From Pelomonas sp. BJYL3 (lineage in GTDB: Bacteria; Pseudomonadota; Gammaproteobacteria; Burkholderiales; Burkholderiaceae_C): DNA of 64,000 bases. Under the pieces are notes generated by a model. That model was given only the letters and a program-made list of their open reading frames with translations, did not search any database and was not told where the DNA came from. The DNA is taken from contig NZ_JANZKX010000005.1 of NCBI RefSeq assembly GCF_027257975.1, forward strand, positions 362,278 to 426,277, written 5' to 3'. This document shows positions 7,248 to 17,420 of this stretch, one piece after another. How positions within the stretch are numbered: the first letter of the stretch is position 1; every line of letters begins with the position of its first letter. Made by a program: the position numbers and the translations under genes.

Positions 7248-9763
7248 GCATTGCTGGTGGCGCGGACCTCGGCCAGGCTGGTGACGCCCTGCAGTACCTT
7301 GACGATGCCGTCCTGGCGCAGGGTGCGCATGCCTTCCTTCATGGCCTGGGTCTGGATCTCCTCGGCGCGGCTGCCGGTCTGGATCAGGCGGCGGATCTCG
7401 CGCGAGACGCTCAACAGCTCGTGCAGTCCGGCCCGGCCCCTGAAGCCCGTGTTCTCGCACTGGGGGCAGCCCGCGCTGTGATAGTGCATCAGCTGGCCGC
7501 CGCTGCCATGAAGCTGGCGCCACTGGGCGAGCAGATCGTCACGGCCGGGCCGAATGTCTGGGGCGAAGGCGTGCAGATAGTCCTCCACCAGCTCCTCCAG
7601 GTCGGCCGCCGGCAGCGGCGAGCTCTTGAGACAGTGGGGGCACAGCCGCCGCACCAGGCGCTGGGCCAGCACGGCCAGCAGGGAGTCGGCGAAGTTGAAG
7701 GGGTCCATGCCCATGTCCAGCAACCGGGTGATGGTCTCCGGTGCGCTGTTGGTGTGCAGGGTGGAGAGCACCAGATGGCCCGTCAGCGAGGCCTCGACGG
7801 CGATCTGGGCCGTCTCCTCGTCGCGGATCTCGCCCACCATGATCACGTCCGGGTCGGCCCGCAGGAAGGCGCGCAGGGCCTTGGCGAAGGTCCAGTCGAT
7901 CTTGGGGTTCACCTGGACCTGGCGCAGGCCCTGCTGGGTGATTTCCACCGGGTCCTCGGCCGTCCAGATCTTGCGCTCGGGCGTGTTGATCCGCGAGAGC
8001 ACCGAGTGCAGGGTGGTGGTCTTGCCCGAGCCCGTGGGCCCCACGCACAGCACCATGCCGTAGGGGCGCTCGATGGCCGCCGTCAGCCGGGCCATGTTGT
8101 CGGGCGAGAGGCCCAGCTTCTCCATGGGGATGGGCCGGGCGGAGGACAGCAGGCGCATCACCACGTCCTCCAGGCCGTTGTTGGTCGGGATGGTGGCCAC
8201 GCGCAGCTCCAGGCGGTGCTGGGGCGAGAAGCGGGCGAAGTTGATCTTGCCGTCCTGGGGCTTGCGGCGTTCGGAGATGTCCAGGTCGCACATGATCTTG
8301 ATGCGGGCGATCATGGCGTTGCGGTAGGTGTGGGGCAGCTCCAGGTAGGGCTGCATGTGGCCGTCCCGGCGGAAACGGATCTTGAGCTTTTCGCGGCCGG
8401 GGTGGGTCTCGATGTGGATGTCGGAGACGCCTTGCTGGCTTGCCTCGATGATCATGGTGTTGATCAGGCGCACCAGGGAGTTGTCGGACTGCTCGATCTG
8501 CGGCTCGTCATCACGGCTGCCGCGCTCCTGGACCTCGCGCTCCAGGCTCTCGATCAGCTTGTCGGTGTTGTCGAACTCGAAGTCGGGCTGCAGTCCCGGC
8601 AGGGGGATCTCGCGGGGCGCGATGCTCTCGCTGCCGAAGCGGTCGTAGGTGGCGGGCAGGGCGAACTGCAGGCTGCCGACCTTGGTCAGGGCCGGCGCCA
8701 CCTTGAGCTGGGTGACGAACTCGATCTCATCCAGGGCGTCGCGCCGGGTGGGGTCCTCCATGGCGACGATCAGCCGCCCGTCGCGCAGGACCAGGGGCAG
8801 CACCTCCAGGCGCCGGGCCACCGAGAAGGGCAGCTTGCGCACCGCGTCGGGCTCGACCGGGAAACGCTCCAGGTCCACGAGCGGATAGCCCATCTTGCGC
8901 GCCAGCGCGGACTGCAGCTGCTGGCGGGTCACGATGCCCTTGCGCACCAGCAGCTCGCCCAGCGGGACGGAGCGGTCGCTGCGCTGCTGGGCCAGGGCGT
9001 CTTCCAGCTGGTCGTAGCTGATCAGCTCCATGGCCAGCAGGGCTTCGCCGATGCGCACCATGGGCATCCTGGCCTGCTGCTCGATGGCCTGCAGCAGCTG
9101 CTCGGGCGTGACGATCTGGCGGGCCAGGAGGATGTCGCCCACGCGCTGGCTGCGCAGCTTCTGCTGCTCCTGGGCCGCGGCCTCGACGTCCTCGATGCGG
9201 GCCAGCTGGTCCTTCACCAGGACGTCGCCCAGGCGCTCGCCGATGTCATGGCTGGCCACGCACTCGCGGGGAATGAAGACGCAGCGGACGGCGTCATCGA
9301 ACTCGCTGACCGGCACGAAGAGGAACAAGCCCAGGGCGTTCTCGTGGTGGCCGATGGTCATGCCCTTGAGCTCGCCGCCGCCAGTGAAGCGCACCTTGAA
9401 CTCCACGCGGGGGCGCTGGTCCAGGTTCAGGGCCTCGGGCGGCTGCTCCGGCTGCCGGGGGGCTGCAGGGATGGCCTGCAGCAGCTTCAGGGCACGGAAC
9501 TGGCTGAACTTGAGTGCGACCGGGCTGCGCGCCGGCGGCACCAGCAGCTGGGCCACGCGCTCCTGGGCCTGCATCTGCAGCAGCTGGCCCTGGGTGCGGC
9601 TGTTGTTGAGGCCCAGGATCTCGCAGGGCTGGGGGGCCTCGCTGGGGGGGACAGGTGCGTAGGCGGCGTAGGGCGGTGTGGGCCAGGCAAACACGGCATC
9701 CATCCCCGCGTCCGATCCGGACCCGGGCTCGGGCCAGTCAATCGTCGCGGACAGGTCGTTCAT
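7244..9763 (-). CDS. Second GspE/MshE-family ATPase with extended N-terminus
   Basis: 839 residues, far longer than MshE. The C-terminal half is a complete type II/IV secretion ATPase: Walker A GPTGSGKTT (about 575-583), Asp box TAEDPVE, Walker B IMVGEIRDEET, His box TGHLVLSTLHT and a zinc ribbon (CPHC ... CPQC). The N-terminal half has a region at about 119-170 (FTGGGELKGMTIG and following) resembling the FrgA/DUF6982 or PilZ-like beta domains attached to some pilus ATPases. Four MshEN-type motifs follow, beginning LGD-178, VGD-208, IGE-238 and LGE-268. The ATG at 9763 has CTGGAG about 9 nt upstream. First gene of the ATPase-MshE-MshG operon; probably a second extension or regulatory ATPase. 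Confidence 0.88.
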   Translation of the reverse strand: MNDLSATIDWPEPGSGSDAGMDAVFAWPTPPYAAYAPVPPSEAPQPCEILGLNNSRTQGQLLQMQAQERVAQLLVPPARSPVALKFSQFRALKLLQAIPAAPRQPEQPPEALNLDQRPRVEFKVRFTGGGELKGMTIGHHENALGLFLFVPVSEFDDAVRCVFIPRECVASHDIGERLGDVLVKDQLARIEDVEAAAQEQQKLRSQRVGDILLARQIVTPEQLLQAIEQQARMPMVRIGEALLAMELISYDQLEDALAQQRSDRSVPLGELLVRKGIVTRQQLQSALARKMGYPLVDLERFPVEPDAVRKLPFSVARRLEVLPLVLRDGRLIVAMEDPTRRDALDEIEFVTQLKVAPALTKVGSLQFALPATYDRFGSESIAPREIPLPGLQPDFEFDNTDKLIESLEREVQERGSRDDEPQIEQSDNSLVRLINTMIIEASQQGVSDIHIETHPGREKLKIRFRRDGHMQPYLELPHTYRNAMIARIKIMCDLDISERRKPQDGKINFARFSPQHRLELRVATIPTNNGLEDVVMRLLSSARPIPMEKLGLSPDNMARLTAAIERPYGMVLCVGPTGSGKTTTLHSVLSRINTPERKIWTAEDPVEITQQGLRQVQVNPKIDWTFAKALRAFLRADPDVIMVGEIRDEETAQIAVEASLTGHLVLSTLHTNSAPETITRLLDMGMDPFNFADSLLAVLAQRLVRRLCPHCLKSSPLPAADLEELVEDYLHAFAPDIRPGRDDLLAQWRQLHGSGGQLMHYHSAGCPQCENTGFRGRAGLHELLSVSREIRRLIQTGSRAEEIQTQAMKEGMRTLRQDGIVKVLQGVTSLAEVRATSNA

Positions 9764-10022
9764 CTCAAGGACTCCAGGGGCAGAGGCGGCGGCGCACACC
9801 GGCGGCATGCCCGGACGGGCCGGCCTAGGCCGCATGCTAATCGCAAGGGCAGGGGGCGGATAGCCGGAACTGGCCTCGCCGGGGCAGGCTGTTGCATTGC
9901 TGCCGCCGGTCCGATGGGCGAAAGACGTGCCTGGATGACGAGGGAGGCAAGAACTGGCCCCCGCGGGTTCGCGGCCTGAGCCGGCCCGGGCCGTGGACCT
10001 GCGGGCGCCCGGCGGGCGGGGC

Positions 10023-10262
10023 TCAGCCCAGGCCCTCGTCCTCGCTGTAGCTGCGCCAGCGCTGGCTGGCCTTCTGCATCAGCTGGACCTGCTGGCGAAA
10101 GCGCGGGCAGGCCGCGCACAGGGGCATGTGCAGGGCCACCAGCACGCGCTCGCGCAGGGTGGGCGGCCGCTCCTGGGCCAGCAGCAGCATCTGCGTGACC
10201 TGGCGGCAGTTGGGCAGCAGCAGGCGCAGGATGGGAATGAAGAGCTTTCGTAGCAGTTTCAT
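10023..10262 (-). CDS. Zinc-finger anti-sigma factor (zf-HC2 type)
   Basis: A 79-residue soluble protein with the zinc anti-sigma pattern: C in LPNCRQ followed by HMPLCAAC (HxxxCxxC), the ligand set of ZAS-domain anti-sigma factors. The ATG at 10262 overlaps the sigma factor stop as ATGA, so both are made together. By family it would bind and inhibit the ECF sigma factor until metal or redox stress disturbs the zinc site. No membrane segment, so a cytoplasmic sensor. The equivalent of GigT in Cupriavidus gig operons, by context. Confidence 0.8.
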   Translation of the reverse strand: MKLLRKLFIPILRLLLPNCRQVTQMLLLAQERPPTLRERVLVALHMPLCAACPRFRQQVQLMQKASQRWRSYSEDEGLG

Positions 10263-10828
10263 GCGGCGGCTCCCGGGCCGGCGCCGGCAAACCAGTTGAG
10301 TTCCAGACATTCGCGCAGCCTCAGCCGCGCGCGGTGAAGCATCACCCAGAGGTTGGTCGGGCTGATGGCCAGGACCTTACAGATCTCCTCGGTGTCCAGC
10401 TCCAGCCACTCGCGCATCATGAACAGCCGGCCCTGCTGGCCGGGCAGCTTGTCCACGCAGGCCTCCAGCACGCGCATGAAGTCCATCTGGCGCAGGGCGG
10501 CTTCCGGGTCGCTGCCCCAGTCGCCGGGGGCCTCGCGCCAGTGGCCGGTGCTGTCGAAGAGCTGCTCGTCCAGGTCTTCCTCGTCCTCACGGCTGGTGGA
10601 AAGCTCGCGGCAGTTGCGGCGGATCTGGTCCACCAGCTTGTGCTTGAGCACGCCCACCAGCCAGGTCTTGAGCTGGGAACGGCCGGCAAAGCCGTCGGGG
10701 CGCTCCAGTGCGGCCAGCAGGGTCTCGGAGACGGCGTCCTCGGCCCAGGCCTCATTGCGCAGCTGCAGGCGGGCGTACTTGAGCAGCTGCGGGCGCAGGC
10801 TCTCCAGCTCGGCGGGGGCGATGCTCAT
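10259..10828 (-). CDS. ECF-type RNA polymerase sigma factor
   Basis: 189 residues with sigma region 2 (YARLQLRNEAWAEDAVSETLLAAL and FAGRSQLKTWLVGVLKHKLVDQIRR, about residues 18-72), an acidic linker (about 75-110), and region 4 (VDKLPGQQGRLFMMREWLELDTEEICKVL..., ending in a helix-turn-helix with MLHRARLRLRECL). Start at ATG 10828. It is divergent from the bufferin operon and coupled to a zinc-finger anti-sigma factor, an arrangement known for metal-responsive bufferin or gig operons. It should drive the divergent operon and itself. Confidence 0.88.
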   Translation of the reverse strand: MSIAPAELESLRPQLLKYARLQLRNEAWAEDAVSETLLAALERPDGFAGRSQLKTWLVGVLKHKLVDQIRRNCRELSTSREDEEDLDEQLFDSTGHWREAPGDWGSDPEAALRQMDFMRVLEACVDKLPGQQGRLFMMREWLELDTEEICKVLAISPTNLWVMLHRARLRLRECLELNWFAGAGPGAAA

Positions 10829-10880
10829 GGTGGGATGCAGGGGAAGGGAGGGGGCGGGCACGGAAAGTTTGCAGCGCAGT

Positions 10881-10908
10881 GTAAGGACTGTCAGGCCTCT
10901 TGCGACAC
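10881..10908 (+). promoter_or_regulatory. Candidate ECF-sigma promoter of the bufferin operon
   Basis: GTAAGG (10881-10886) and CGACAC (10903-10908), separated by exactly 16 nt, resemble the GTAAC-type/CGNC-type box pairs of ECF promoters and lie about 85 nt before the bufA start in the sigma-bufA divergent spacer. Based on pattern only. Confidence 0.35.
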
Positions 10909-10993
10909 ACCCCGCGTGGGTCGATGATGGCCGCCTCGCGGCGCACCTTCCGCGACCCCGCTGTCCACTCAACACTGTCAACAAGGAACCATC

Positions 10994-11272
10994 ATGTCGC
11001 ACAGCAAGACTCTCAGCACCGCACTGGCCGCCGCACTCGCCCTGGGCCTGGTCCAGCAGGCGCAGGCCGAGGACAAGGGCGCCAAGGAGAAGTGCTATGG
11101 CATCGCCAAGGCCGGCCAGAACGACTGCGCCAACCTCAACGGCAGCCACAGCTGCGCCGGCCAGGCCACCACCAACAATGCGCCCGAAGAGTGGCGCTAT
11201 GTGGCCAAGGGCAGCTGCAAGAGCCAGGGCGGCCTCAGCACTGAGGAAGCCCGTGCCAAGATGAAGAAGTGA
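10994..11272 (+). CDS. bufA1: Bufferin metallophore precursor BufA1 (DUF2282)
   Basis: 92 residues: Sec signal peptide (MSHSKTLSTALAAALALGL ... QAQA, cleavage near residue 25), then a small mature domain with four Cys in the DUF2282 spacing (EKCYGIA, NDCANL, HSCAG, GSCKS). Bufferins are ribosomally made peptides whose Cys are modified by the BufB/BufC pair and that chelate copper in the periplasm. AAGGAA lies 6-11 nt before the ATG. Next to bufB with a 3-nt gap, and divergent from its likely sigma factor. Confidence 0.88.
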   Translation: MSHSKTLSTALAAALALGLVQQAQAEDKGAKEKCYGIAKAGQNDCANLNGSHSCAGQATTNNAPEEWRYVAKGSCKSQGGLSTEEARAKMKK

Positions 11273-11275
11273 GCC

Positions 11276-12196
11276 ATGCAGGCCGCGGTCGCAGATCCGG
11301 CGCTGTGCGGCATCGGCTGGCGCCACGGGCATGAGGCCGAGCTGCTGGAGCGCCGGCCCCCGCTGCCCTTCATCGAGGTGCACTCGGAGAACTACTTCCA
11401 GCCCGGCGGCGCGGCCCTGCAGACGCTCATGCTCGCGCGGGAGCACTACCCGGTGAGCCTGCATGGTGTGGGCCTCTCCCTGGGATCGGCCAGCGGCCTG
11501 GACGCGGGGCACCTGGACCGGCTCGCGCGGCTCGCCGAGCGGGTGCAGCCCCTGCGCATCTCCGATCACGCCAGCTTCGCCCGCGTCCCGATGGAGGGTC
11601 AGGTCTTGCATGGGGCCGACCTGCTGCCCGTGCCCTTCAGCCGGCGCTGCCTGGATCGCATGGTCAGCCAGGTGCAGCAGGCGCAGGAGCGGCTGCGGCA
11701 GCCCCTGCTGGTCGAGAACCTCAGCGCCTACCTCGCCTGGACACCCGAGGCCGAGGAAGGCCCTCTGGCCGAGGTCGAATTCCTGGACCAGCTGTGCCGC
11801 CGCAGCGGCTGCGGCCTGCTGCTGGATCTCAACAACCTCATGGTCAACGCCCTCAACAGGCATGGCGGCGCCTGGGAGCCGGCCCAGCAGGACTGCCTGG
11901 ACTGGGTGCAGGCCCTGCATGGCGTGCCGGGGGAGATCCACCTGGCCGGGCACAGCCGGCAGCAGGGCCTGATCGTGGACGATCATGGCGATCACGTGGC
12001 TGACCCCGTGTGGCGGCTCTATCGCCAGACCCTGCGGCATTTCGGGCGGGTCATCCCCACGCTGATCGAATGGGACACCCGCCTGCCGCCCCTGGATCTG
12101 CTGCTGGCCGAGGCCCGGCGGGCCGATGAGATCGCGGCGGAGGTCCTGCAGGACCGGGCGCCCCAGCCACAGGCTCGCCATGCCCTCGGACATTGA
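11276..12196 (+). CDS. bufB: BufB, DUF692 multinuclear iron enzyme
   Basis: 306 residues of the MNIO (DUF692) TIM-barrel family that modifies Cys in precursor peptides. Metal-ligand motifs are visible in order: [59 protein letters not shown] and [10 protein letters not shown]. Likely role: conversion of bufferin Cys to thio-oxazole or related metal-binding groups together with BufC. The gene overlaps bufC by 17 nt. Confidence 0.9.
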   Translation: MQAAVADPALCGIGWRHGHEAELLERRPPLPFIEVHSENYFQPGGAALQTLMLAREHYPVSLHGVGLSLGSASGLDAGHLDRLARLAERVQPLRISDHASFARVPMEGQVLHGADLLPVPFSRRCLDRMVSQVQQAQERLRQPLLVENLSAYLAWTPEAEEGPLAEVEFLDQLCRRSGCGLLLDLNNLMVNALNRHGGAWEPAQQDCLDWVQALHGVPGEIHLAGHSRQQGLIVDDHGDHVADPVWRLYRQTLRHFGRVIPTLIEWDTRLPPLDLLLAEARRADEIAAEVLQDRAPQPQARHALGH

Positions 12197-13007
12197 GCGC
12201 CAGGCCGCCCTGCTGAAGGCCATCCTGCAGGGCGACAGCGGCTCGCTGGCGGCCCTGGGCCTGCGCGGCGTGCTGCCCGGCGAGGCGCAGGCGGCGGTTC
12301 AGGAGGGCCTGCTGGCCTATCGCGGCAATGCCATCGCCCTGTCCGAGCGGGCCCTGGCGGGCGCTTTCCCGCACCTGGCGGCGCTGCTGGGCCGGCAGTT
12401 CGGCAGCCTGGCGTGGACCTTCTGGAAAGCCAGTCCGCCGACCTGCGGGGACCTGGGCGAGTGGGGCGCCGCGCTGCCGGACTTCCTGCGGCGCACGGCA
12501 GACGACGCCCTGGCCGACCTGGCCACGCTGGAGTGGGCCCTGCACCAGGCCGAGCGTGCGCCGGACGCCGTGCTGGACGCCCCGTCGCTGGCTCTGCTGC
12601 AGGGCGAACCGCAGGCGCTGCGCCTGGCCCTGCGGCCGGGGCTGGCGCTGCTGTCGCTGTCCGACGAAGCGCTGTCCCTGCTGGCCCCCCATCGCGCCTG
12701 GCTGCACCCCCCGAGGCAGGGGGCGCCGGCCGTGCTGGTATGGCGTAAGGACTGGCGCGGCCGGGCGACTCAACTGCAGGCGGCCGAGGCCGCCTTCATG
12801 CGCAGTGCACTGGCCGGCGACAGCCTGGAGACCGCCCTGGCGGCTTCGGTACAGGCCGACGACGAAGGGGTGGACTTCACGGCCTTCCTCCAGCAGGCGC
12901 TGCGTGAGCAATGGCTGATGGCCGTCCGGCCCCTCGAGGCCGAGGGCGGCAAAGAGGAAAACAACGATGAACACCCTGAAGAAGCTCCCGCGCCGCCTGC
13001 TGGCTAG
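12180..13007 (+). CDS. bufC: BufC, DUF2063 partner of BufB
   Basis: 275 residues. The N-terminal half (about 10-100: LLKAILQGD..., [25 protein letters not shown]) is the helical DUF2063 domain, often called a putative DNA-binding domain but known as the RiPP-recognition partner of DUF692 enzymes. The C-terminal half is an alpha/beta domain ending in an acidic tail. The start ATG lies inside the end of bufB, and its own end is overlapped 41 nt by the DoxX gene, so the four genes form one tight operon. Confidence 0.85.
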   Translation: MPSDIERQAALLKAILQGDSGSLAALGLRGVLPGEAQAAVQEGLLAYRGNAIALSERALAGAFPHLAALLGRQFGSLAWTFWKASPPTCGDLGEWGAALPDFLRRTADDALADLATLEWALHQAERAPDAVLDAPSLALLQGEPQALRLALRPGLALLSLSDEALSLLAPHRAWLHPPRQGAPAVLVWRKDWRGRATQLQAAEAAFMRSALAGDSLETALAASVQADDEGVDFTAFLQQALREQWLMAVRPLEAEGGKEENNDEHPEEAPAPPAG

Positions 13008-13455
13008 CGCCTGCCACGTCGGCCCGGATGCCGAGCAGCCCTGGCCGGCCCCTCTGTTCCGCTGGGGCCAGTCGCTGGCCCTGCTGGCGGCACGGGTCTA
13101 TGTGGCCCGGGTCTTCTTCCTGTCTGGCCTGACCAAGCTGCGGGACTGGGACACCACCCTCGCGCTGTTCCAGGACGAATACCGGGTGCCCCTCCTGCCG
13201 CCGGAGGTGGCGGCTTATGCGGGCACGGCGGGCGAGGTGCTGCTGCCGGTCCTGCTGCTGCTGGGCCTGGGCACGCGCTTCGCGGCGGCCGGTCTCTCCG
13301 TGGTCAACGTGATGGCCGTGCTGAGCCTGGCCGAGATCGCGCCCGCGGCCCTGGCCGGGCATCAGTGGTGGGGCAGCCTGCTGCTGGGCGTGCTCCTGTG
13401 GGGCGCGGGCCGCTTCTCGGTGGACCAGGCCTTGCAGCCACGGCTCAGGGCCTGA
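12967..13455 (+). CDS. DoxX family membrane protein of the bufferin operon
   Basis: 162 residues with four hydrophobic segments (about 35-58, 75-95, 102-125 and 130-150) and the DoxX motif ARVFFLSGLTKLRDWDTTLALFQDEY. DoxX proteins commonly close DUF2282-DUF692-DUF2063 operons; their exact role in metal protection is not settled. The operon ends here, facing tolA tail to tail, 36 nt apart; no clear terminator in between. Confidence 0.88.
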   Translation: MNTLKKLPRRLLASACHVGPDAEQPWPAPLFRWGQSLALLAARVYVARVFFLSGLTKLRDWDTTLALFQDEYRVPLLPPEVAAYAGTAGEVLLPVLLLLGLGTRFAAAGLSVVNVMAVLSLAEIAPAALAGHQWWGSLLLGVLLWGAGRFSVDQALQPRLRA

Positions 13456-13491
13456 GGCAGGAGCGCAGGCAAGACCTGGCCCCGCGCCGGC

Positions 13492-14406
13492 TCAGTCGTT
13501 GGGCTTGAAGCTGATCACCAGCACCGGCGGCACGCGGCCGTCGGTGTCTCGGGGCAGGCGGTCGGTGCGCTCGATGGCGCGCTGCACGGCACGGTCCCAG
13601 TCGGCATCGCCGCTGGACTTGGTGAGGCGGCTGCTGATGATCTTGCCGTCAGGCGCGCAGCGCACCTCGACCTCGGCCTGCGGATTGGCGCCGCTGCTGG
13701 CCGTGTAGATGATGTTGGGCCGGATCGCCGCCTTGATGCGCCCGGCGTAGGTGGCCGAGGGGCCCGAGCTCTGCTGGGCCGTGCCCGTGCTGCCCGGCGA
13801 GCCATTGGCGCCGGCCATGCCCATCATGCGCTCCAGGTTCTGCTTGCGCAGCGCATCGAGCTTGGCCTGTGCGTCCTTGGCGGCCTTTTCCTGCTTCTGC
13901 TTTTCCAGCTTCTCCTGCTTGGCGAGCTCTTCCTTCTTCAGGCGCTCCTGCTCCTTGAGCTTGTCGCGCTCCTTCTCCTTCTCGAGCTCCTTCTGCTTCT
14001 CCAGCTCCTTCTGCTTCTCCAGCTCCTTCTGCTTCTCCAGCTCCTTCTTGCGCTGGAGTTCGAGCTCGGCCTGACGGCGCTCGTCTTCCTTGCGCTTCTT
14101 TTCCTTGGCGATGGCGATTTCGGCCACGCGCTGCTCGGGCTGCGCTTCGGGGACGGGCGGCGGCGTCTTGGCCTTGGGCTGCTCGGGTTCGGGCTGGGGC
14201 TCGGGCTCCTGCAGGCGCGGCGCGGCGGCCTGGGGCACCAGGGACCACAGCTCGGCCTCGAAGGCGGGCTCGGTCTGGGTGTGCCATTGCACGCCCAGAC
14301 TCAGGCCCAGCACCAGCAGGGCATGGGCCAGCAGGGCCAGGCCGAAGCCGCGGCCCATGGCAGGCGCCTGCGGCGGGCGCAGGGGGTCGGCGGACAGGGC
14401 GCTCAT
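13492..14406 (-). CDS. tolA: Cell envelope integrity protein TolA
   Basis: 304 residues in TolA layout: one N-terminal membrane helix (FGLALLAHALLVLGLSLGVQ, about 21-40), a long charged coiled-coil stalk with Pro-rich start (about 65-200), and a C-terminal TolA/TonB-like domain (YAGRIKAAIRPNIIY ... VEVRCAPDGKI ... VISFKPND). The stalk contains KELEKQ three times in tandem, encoded by identical 18-bp units. With TolQ and TolR it transmits proton-motive force to Pal during cell division. It starts 76 nt after tolR. Confidence 0.92.
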   Translation of the reverse strand: MSALSADPLRPPQAPAMGRGFGLALLAHALLVLGLSLGVQWHTQTEPAFEAELWSLVPQAAAPRLQEPEPQPEPEQPKAKTPPPVPEAQPEQRVAEIAIAKEKKRKEDERRQAELELQRKKELEKQKELEKQKELEKQKELEKEKERDKLKEQERLKKEELAKQEKLEKQKQEKAAKDAQAKLDALRKQNLERMMGMAGANGSPGSTGTAQQSSGPSATYAGRIKAAIRPNIIYTASSGANPQAEVEVRCAPDGKIISSRLTKSSGDADWDRAVQRAIERTDRLPRDTDGRVPPVLVISFKPND

Positions 14407-14482
14407 GGCCTGAGCCTCCCGGGGCGATGCGTCGCGATGGAGTCCAGGTGGACAGCCGGCGTGCTCTTGCTCATGGCGGGGC

Positions 14483-14926
<444 letters not shown>

Positions 14927-14932
14927 GGCGGA

Positions 14933-15628
14933 TCAGCGGGTGGTGGGCGCGGCGGCGGGCGTGCCGGCATTGCGCTGCAGGATGTTGGAGAACTCCTCGA
15001 TGAAGGTCTCCAGCGTGATCGCGCTGCGGTCGATCTGGCGCGCGAAGCGGTTGTAGGCCAGCACCGCCGGAATGGCCGCGAACAGGCCGATGGCCGTGGC
15101 CACCAGGGCTTCGGCAATGCCCGGGGCCACCGTGGCCAGGGTCACCTGCTGCAGATTGGACAGGCCCACGAAGGCATGCATGATCCCCCAGATGGTGCCG
15201 AAGAGGCCCACATAAGGCGACACCGAACCGACCGAGGCCAGGAAGGACAGGTGGGACTCCATGGCGTCCAGCTCGCGCTGGAAGCTGGCCCGCATGGCGC
15301 GCCGGGCGCCGTCCAGCAAGGCACTGGCCTCGGACACGCGACGCTCGCGCAGCTTCAGGAACTCGCGCATGCCGGAGGCGAAGATGCGCTCCAGCGGCGC
15401 GCCGTCGCTCTTGCTGGAAACGGCGTTGTAGAGGTCGTTGAGGTTCTTGCCCGACCAGAATTCCTGTTCGAAGGCCTCATTGCTGGACTTCACCCGGCCC
15501 AGGGCGATGAACTTCGAGAAGATCACGCTCCAGCTGGCCAGGGAGACGGTCAGCAGGGCGCCGATCACCAGCTTGACCACGAAGCTGGCGTTGGCGATGA
15601 GGGTGAAGATGGAGAGGTCTTGGTTCAT
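14933..15628 (-). CDS. tolQ: TolQ proton-channel protein
   Basis: 231 residues with three membrane helices of the MotA/TolQ/ExbB family (about 15-37, 130-155 and 165-190) and family motifs [21 protein letters not shown] (here VGSVSP) and [26 protein letters not shown], holding the conserved Thr that lines the ion path. It follows ybgC by 87 nt. Full length. Confidence 0.95.
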   Translation of the reverse strand: [231 protein letters not shown]

Positions 15629-15715
15629 CTCGGTTCGCTTGGAGCAGCGGGAAGAATCAGTGATGAGGGCGGCAAAGAAGGTGCGAAGTATGCCCGGCGC
15701 GGCGGGACATCGGTC

Positions 15716-16161
<446 letters not shown>

Positions 16162-16165
<4 letters not shown>

Positions 16166-17358
16166 GCGCGTCGCAGGCTGGGCAGCAGCTCGGCCAGGCG
16201 CCGGACGGCCTCGTCCAGGTCTTCGTCACTGCTGGCGAAGGACAGGCGCAGGAAGCGCGAGGCCAGCGCGGGGCCGAAGTCCCGGCCCGGGGTCAGGGCG
16301 ATCTGGGCGCGGCGCATCAGCTCGAAGCTGAAGTCCCAGGCGTTGTCGGTGAAGCCGGAGACGTCCATCCAGACGTAGAAGGCGCCGTCGGGCATCACCG
16401 GCACCTCCAGGCCCAGGGCCTGAAGTGCCGGCACGATGCGGTCGCGGCGGGCCTTGAGCACGGCGCGGCGGCGTTCGTATTCGGCCAGCGAGGCCTCCTC
16501 GAAGCAGGCCAGCGCTGCATGCTGGGCGATGCTGGAGGGGCAGATGAAGAGGTTCTGCGCCAGCTTCTCGACGGGCCCCACCAGGGCCGGCGGCAACACG
16601 AGCCAGCCCAGGCGCCAGCCCGTCATGCCGAAGTACTTGGAGAAGCTGTTGATCGAGATGATGTCCTCGCCCAGGGCCAGGGCGCTGTGGCTGAAGGCTT
16701 CCTCGTAGGACAGGCCCAGGTAGATCTCGTCGATCAGCGTGAGGCCGCCACGCTGGCGCACGGCGGCCACGATGCGTGCCAGCTCGGCGGGCTCGATGGA
16801 GGTGCCCGTCGGGTTGCTGGGCGAGGCCAGCAGCACCGCGCGGGTGTGCGCGTTCCACGCCGCTTCCACCTGGGCGCAGCTGGGCTGGAAGCGCTGGTCG
16901 GCGCCGGCCGGCAGCAGCACGGCCCGGGCATCGGCCGCGGCCACGAAATGGCGGTTGCAGGGGTAGCTGGGGTCCGGCATGAGGACCTCATCCCCGCGCT
17001 CGAACAGGGCCAGGCTCACGAGCTGCAGCGCCGCCGAGGCGCCCGCCGTGATCACGATGCGCGAGGCCGGCACATCCAGCCCGAAGTGCCGGCCGTACCA
17101 GGCGCTGATGGCCTGGCGCAGGGCCGGTAGGCCGGCGGCCGCCGTGTACTGCGTGCGACCTTCGGCAATGCAGCGCGCGGCCGCCTCTGCCACGCCGGGG
17201 CTGGCCCCGAAGTCGGGCTCGCCGATGTTCAGGTAGATCATGCGGCGACCGCCTTGGGCGGGGTCGCACAGCGCCGTGCGGGCCAGTTCATCGGCCGCCT
17301 TGGCGCATTCCATGACGTAGAAGGGATCGATGCGATCCAGTCGCTGGGCCAGCTTCAT
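16162..17358 (-). CDS. PLP-dependent class I/II aminotransferase
   Basis: 398 residues of fold type I. Visible: IYLNIGEPDFGAS, QYTAAAGLPALRQAI, SPSNPTG, the Asp of LIDEIYLGLSY, the PLP lysine in SINSFSKYFGMTGWRLGW (about residue 242), and a C-terminal Arg in SRFLRLSFASS. Similar to aspartate/alanine-type transaminases; the exact substrate cannot be told. Coupled to ybgC by a 4-nt overlap. Confidence 0.88.
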
Positions 17359-17420
17359 CCGGGGCTGCGAGGGTGGGCTTGCAAGCGTGCGCCCGCAAGC
17401 GTGGGCTTGTGAAATTCCGC

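Noticed and set aside
7217..9979. A 920-codon open frame on the plus strand opposite the two ATPase genes
   Set aside because: It is antisense to two clear ATPase genes, has biased composition (His, Gln, Gly, Ala), and matches no family; a by-product of high GC.
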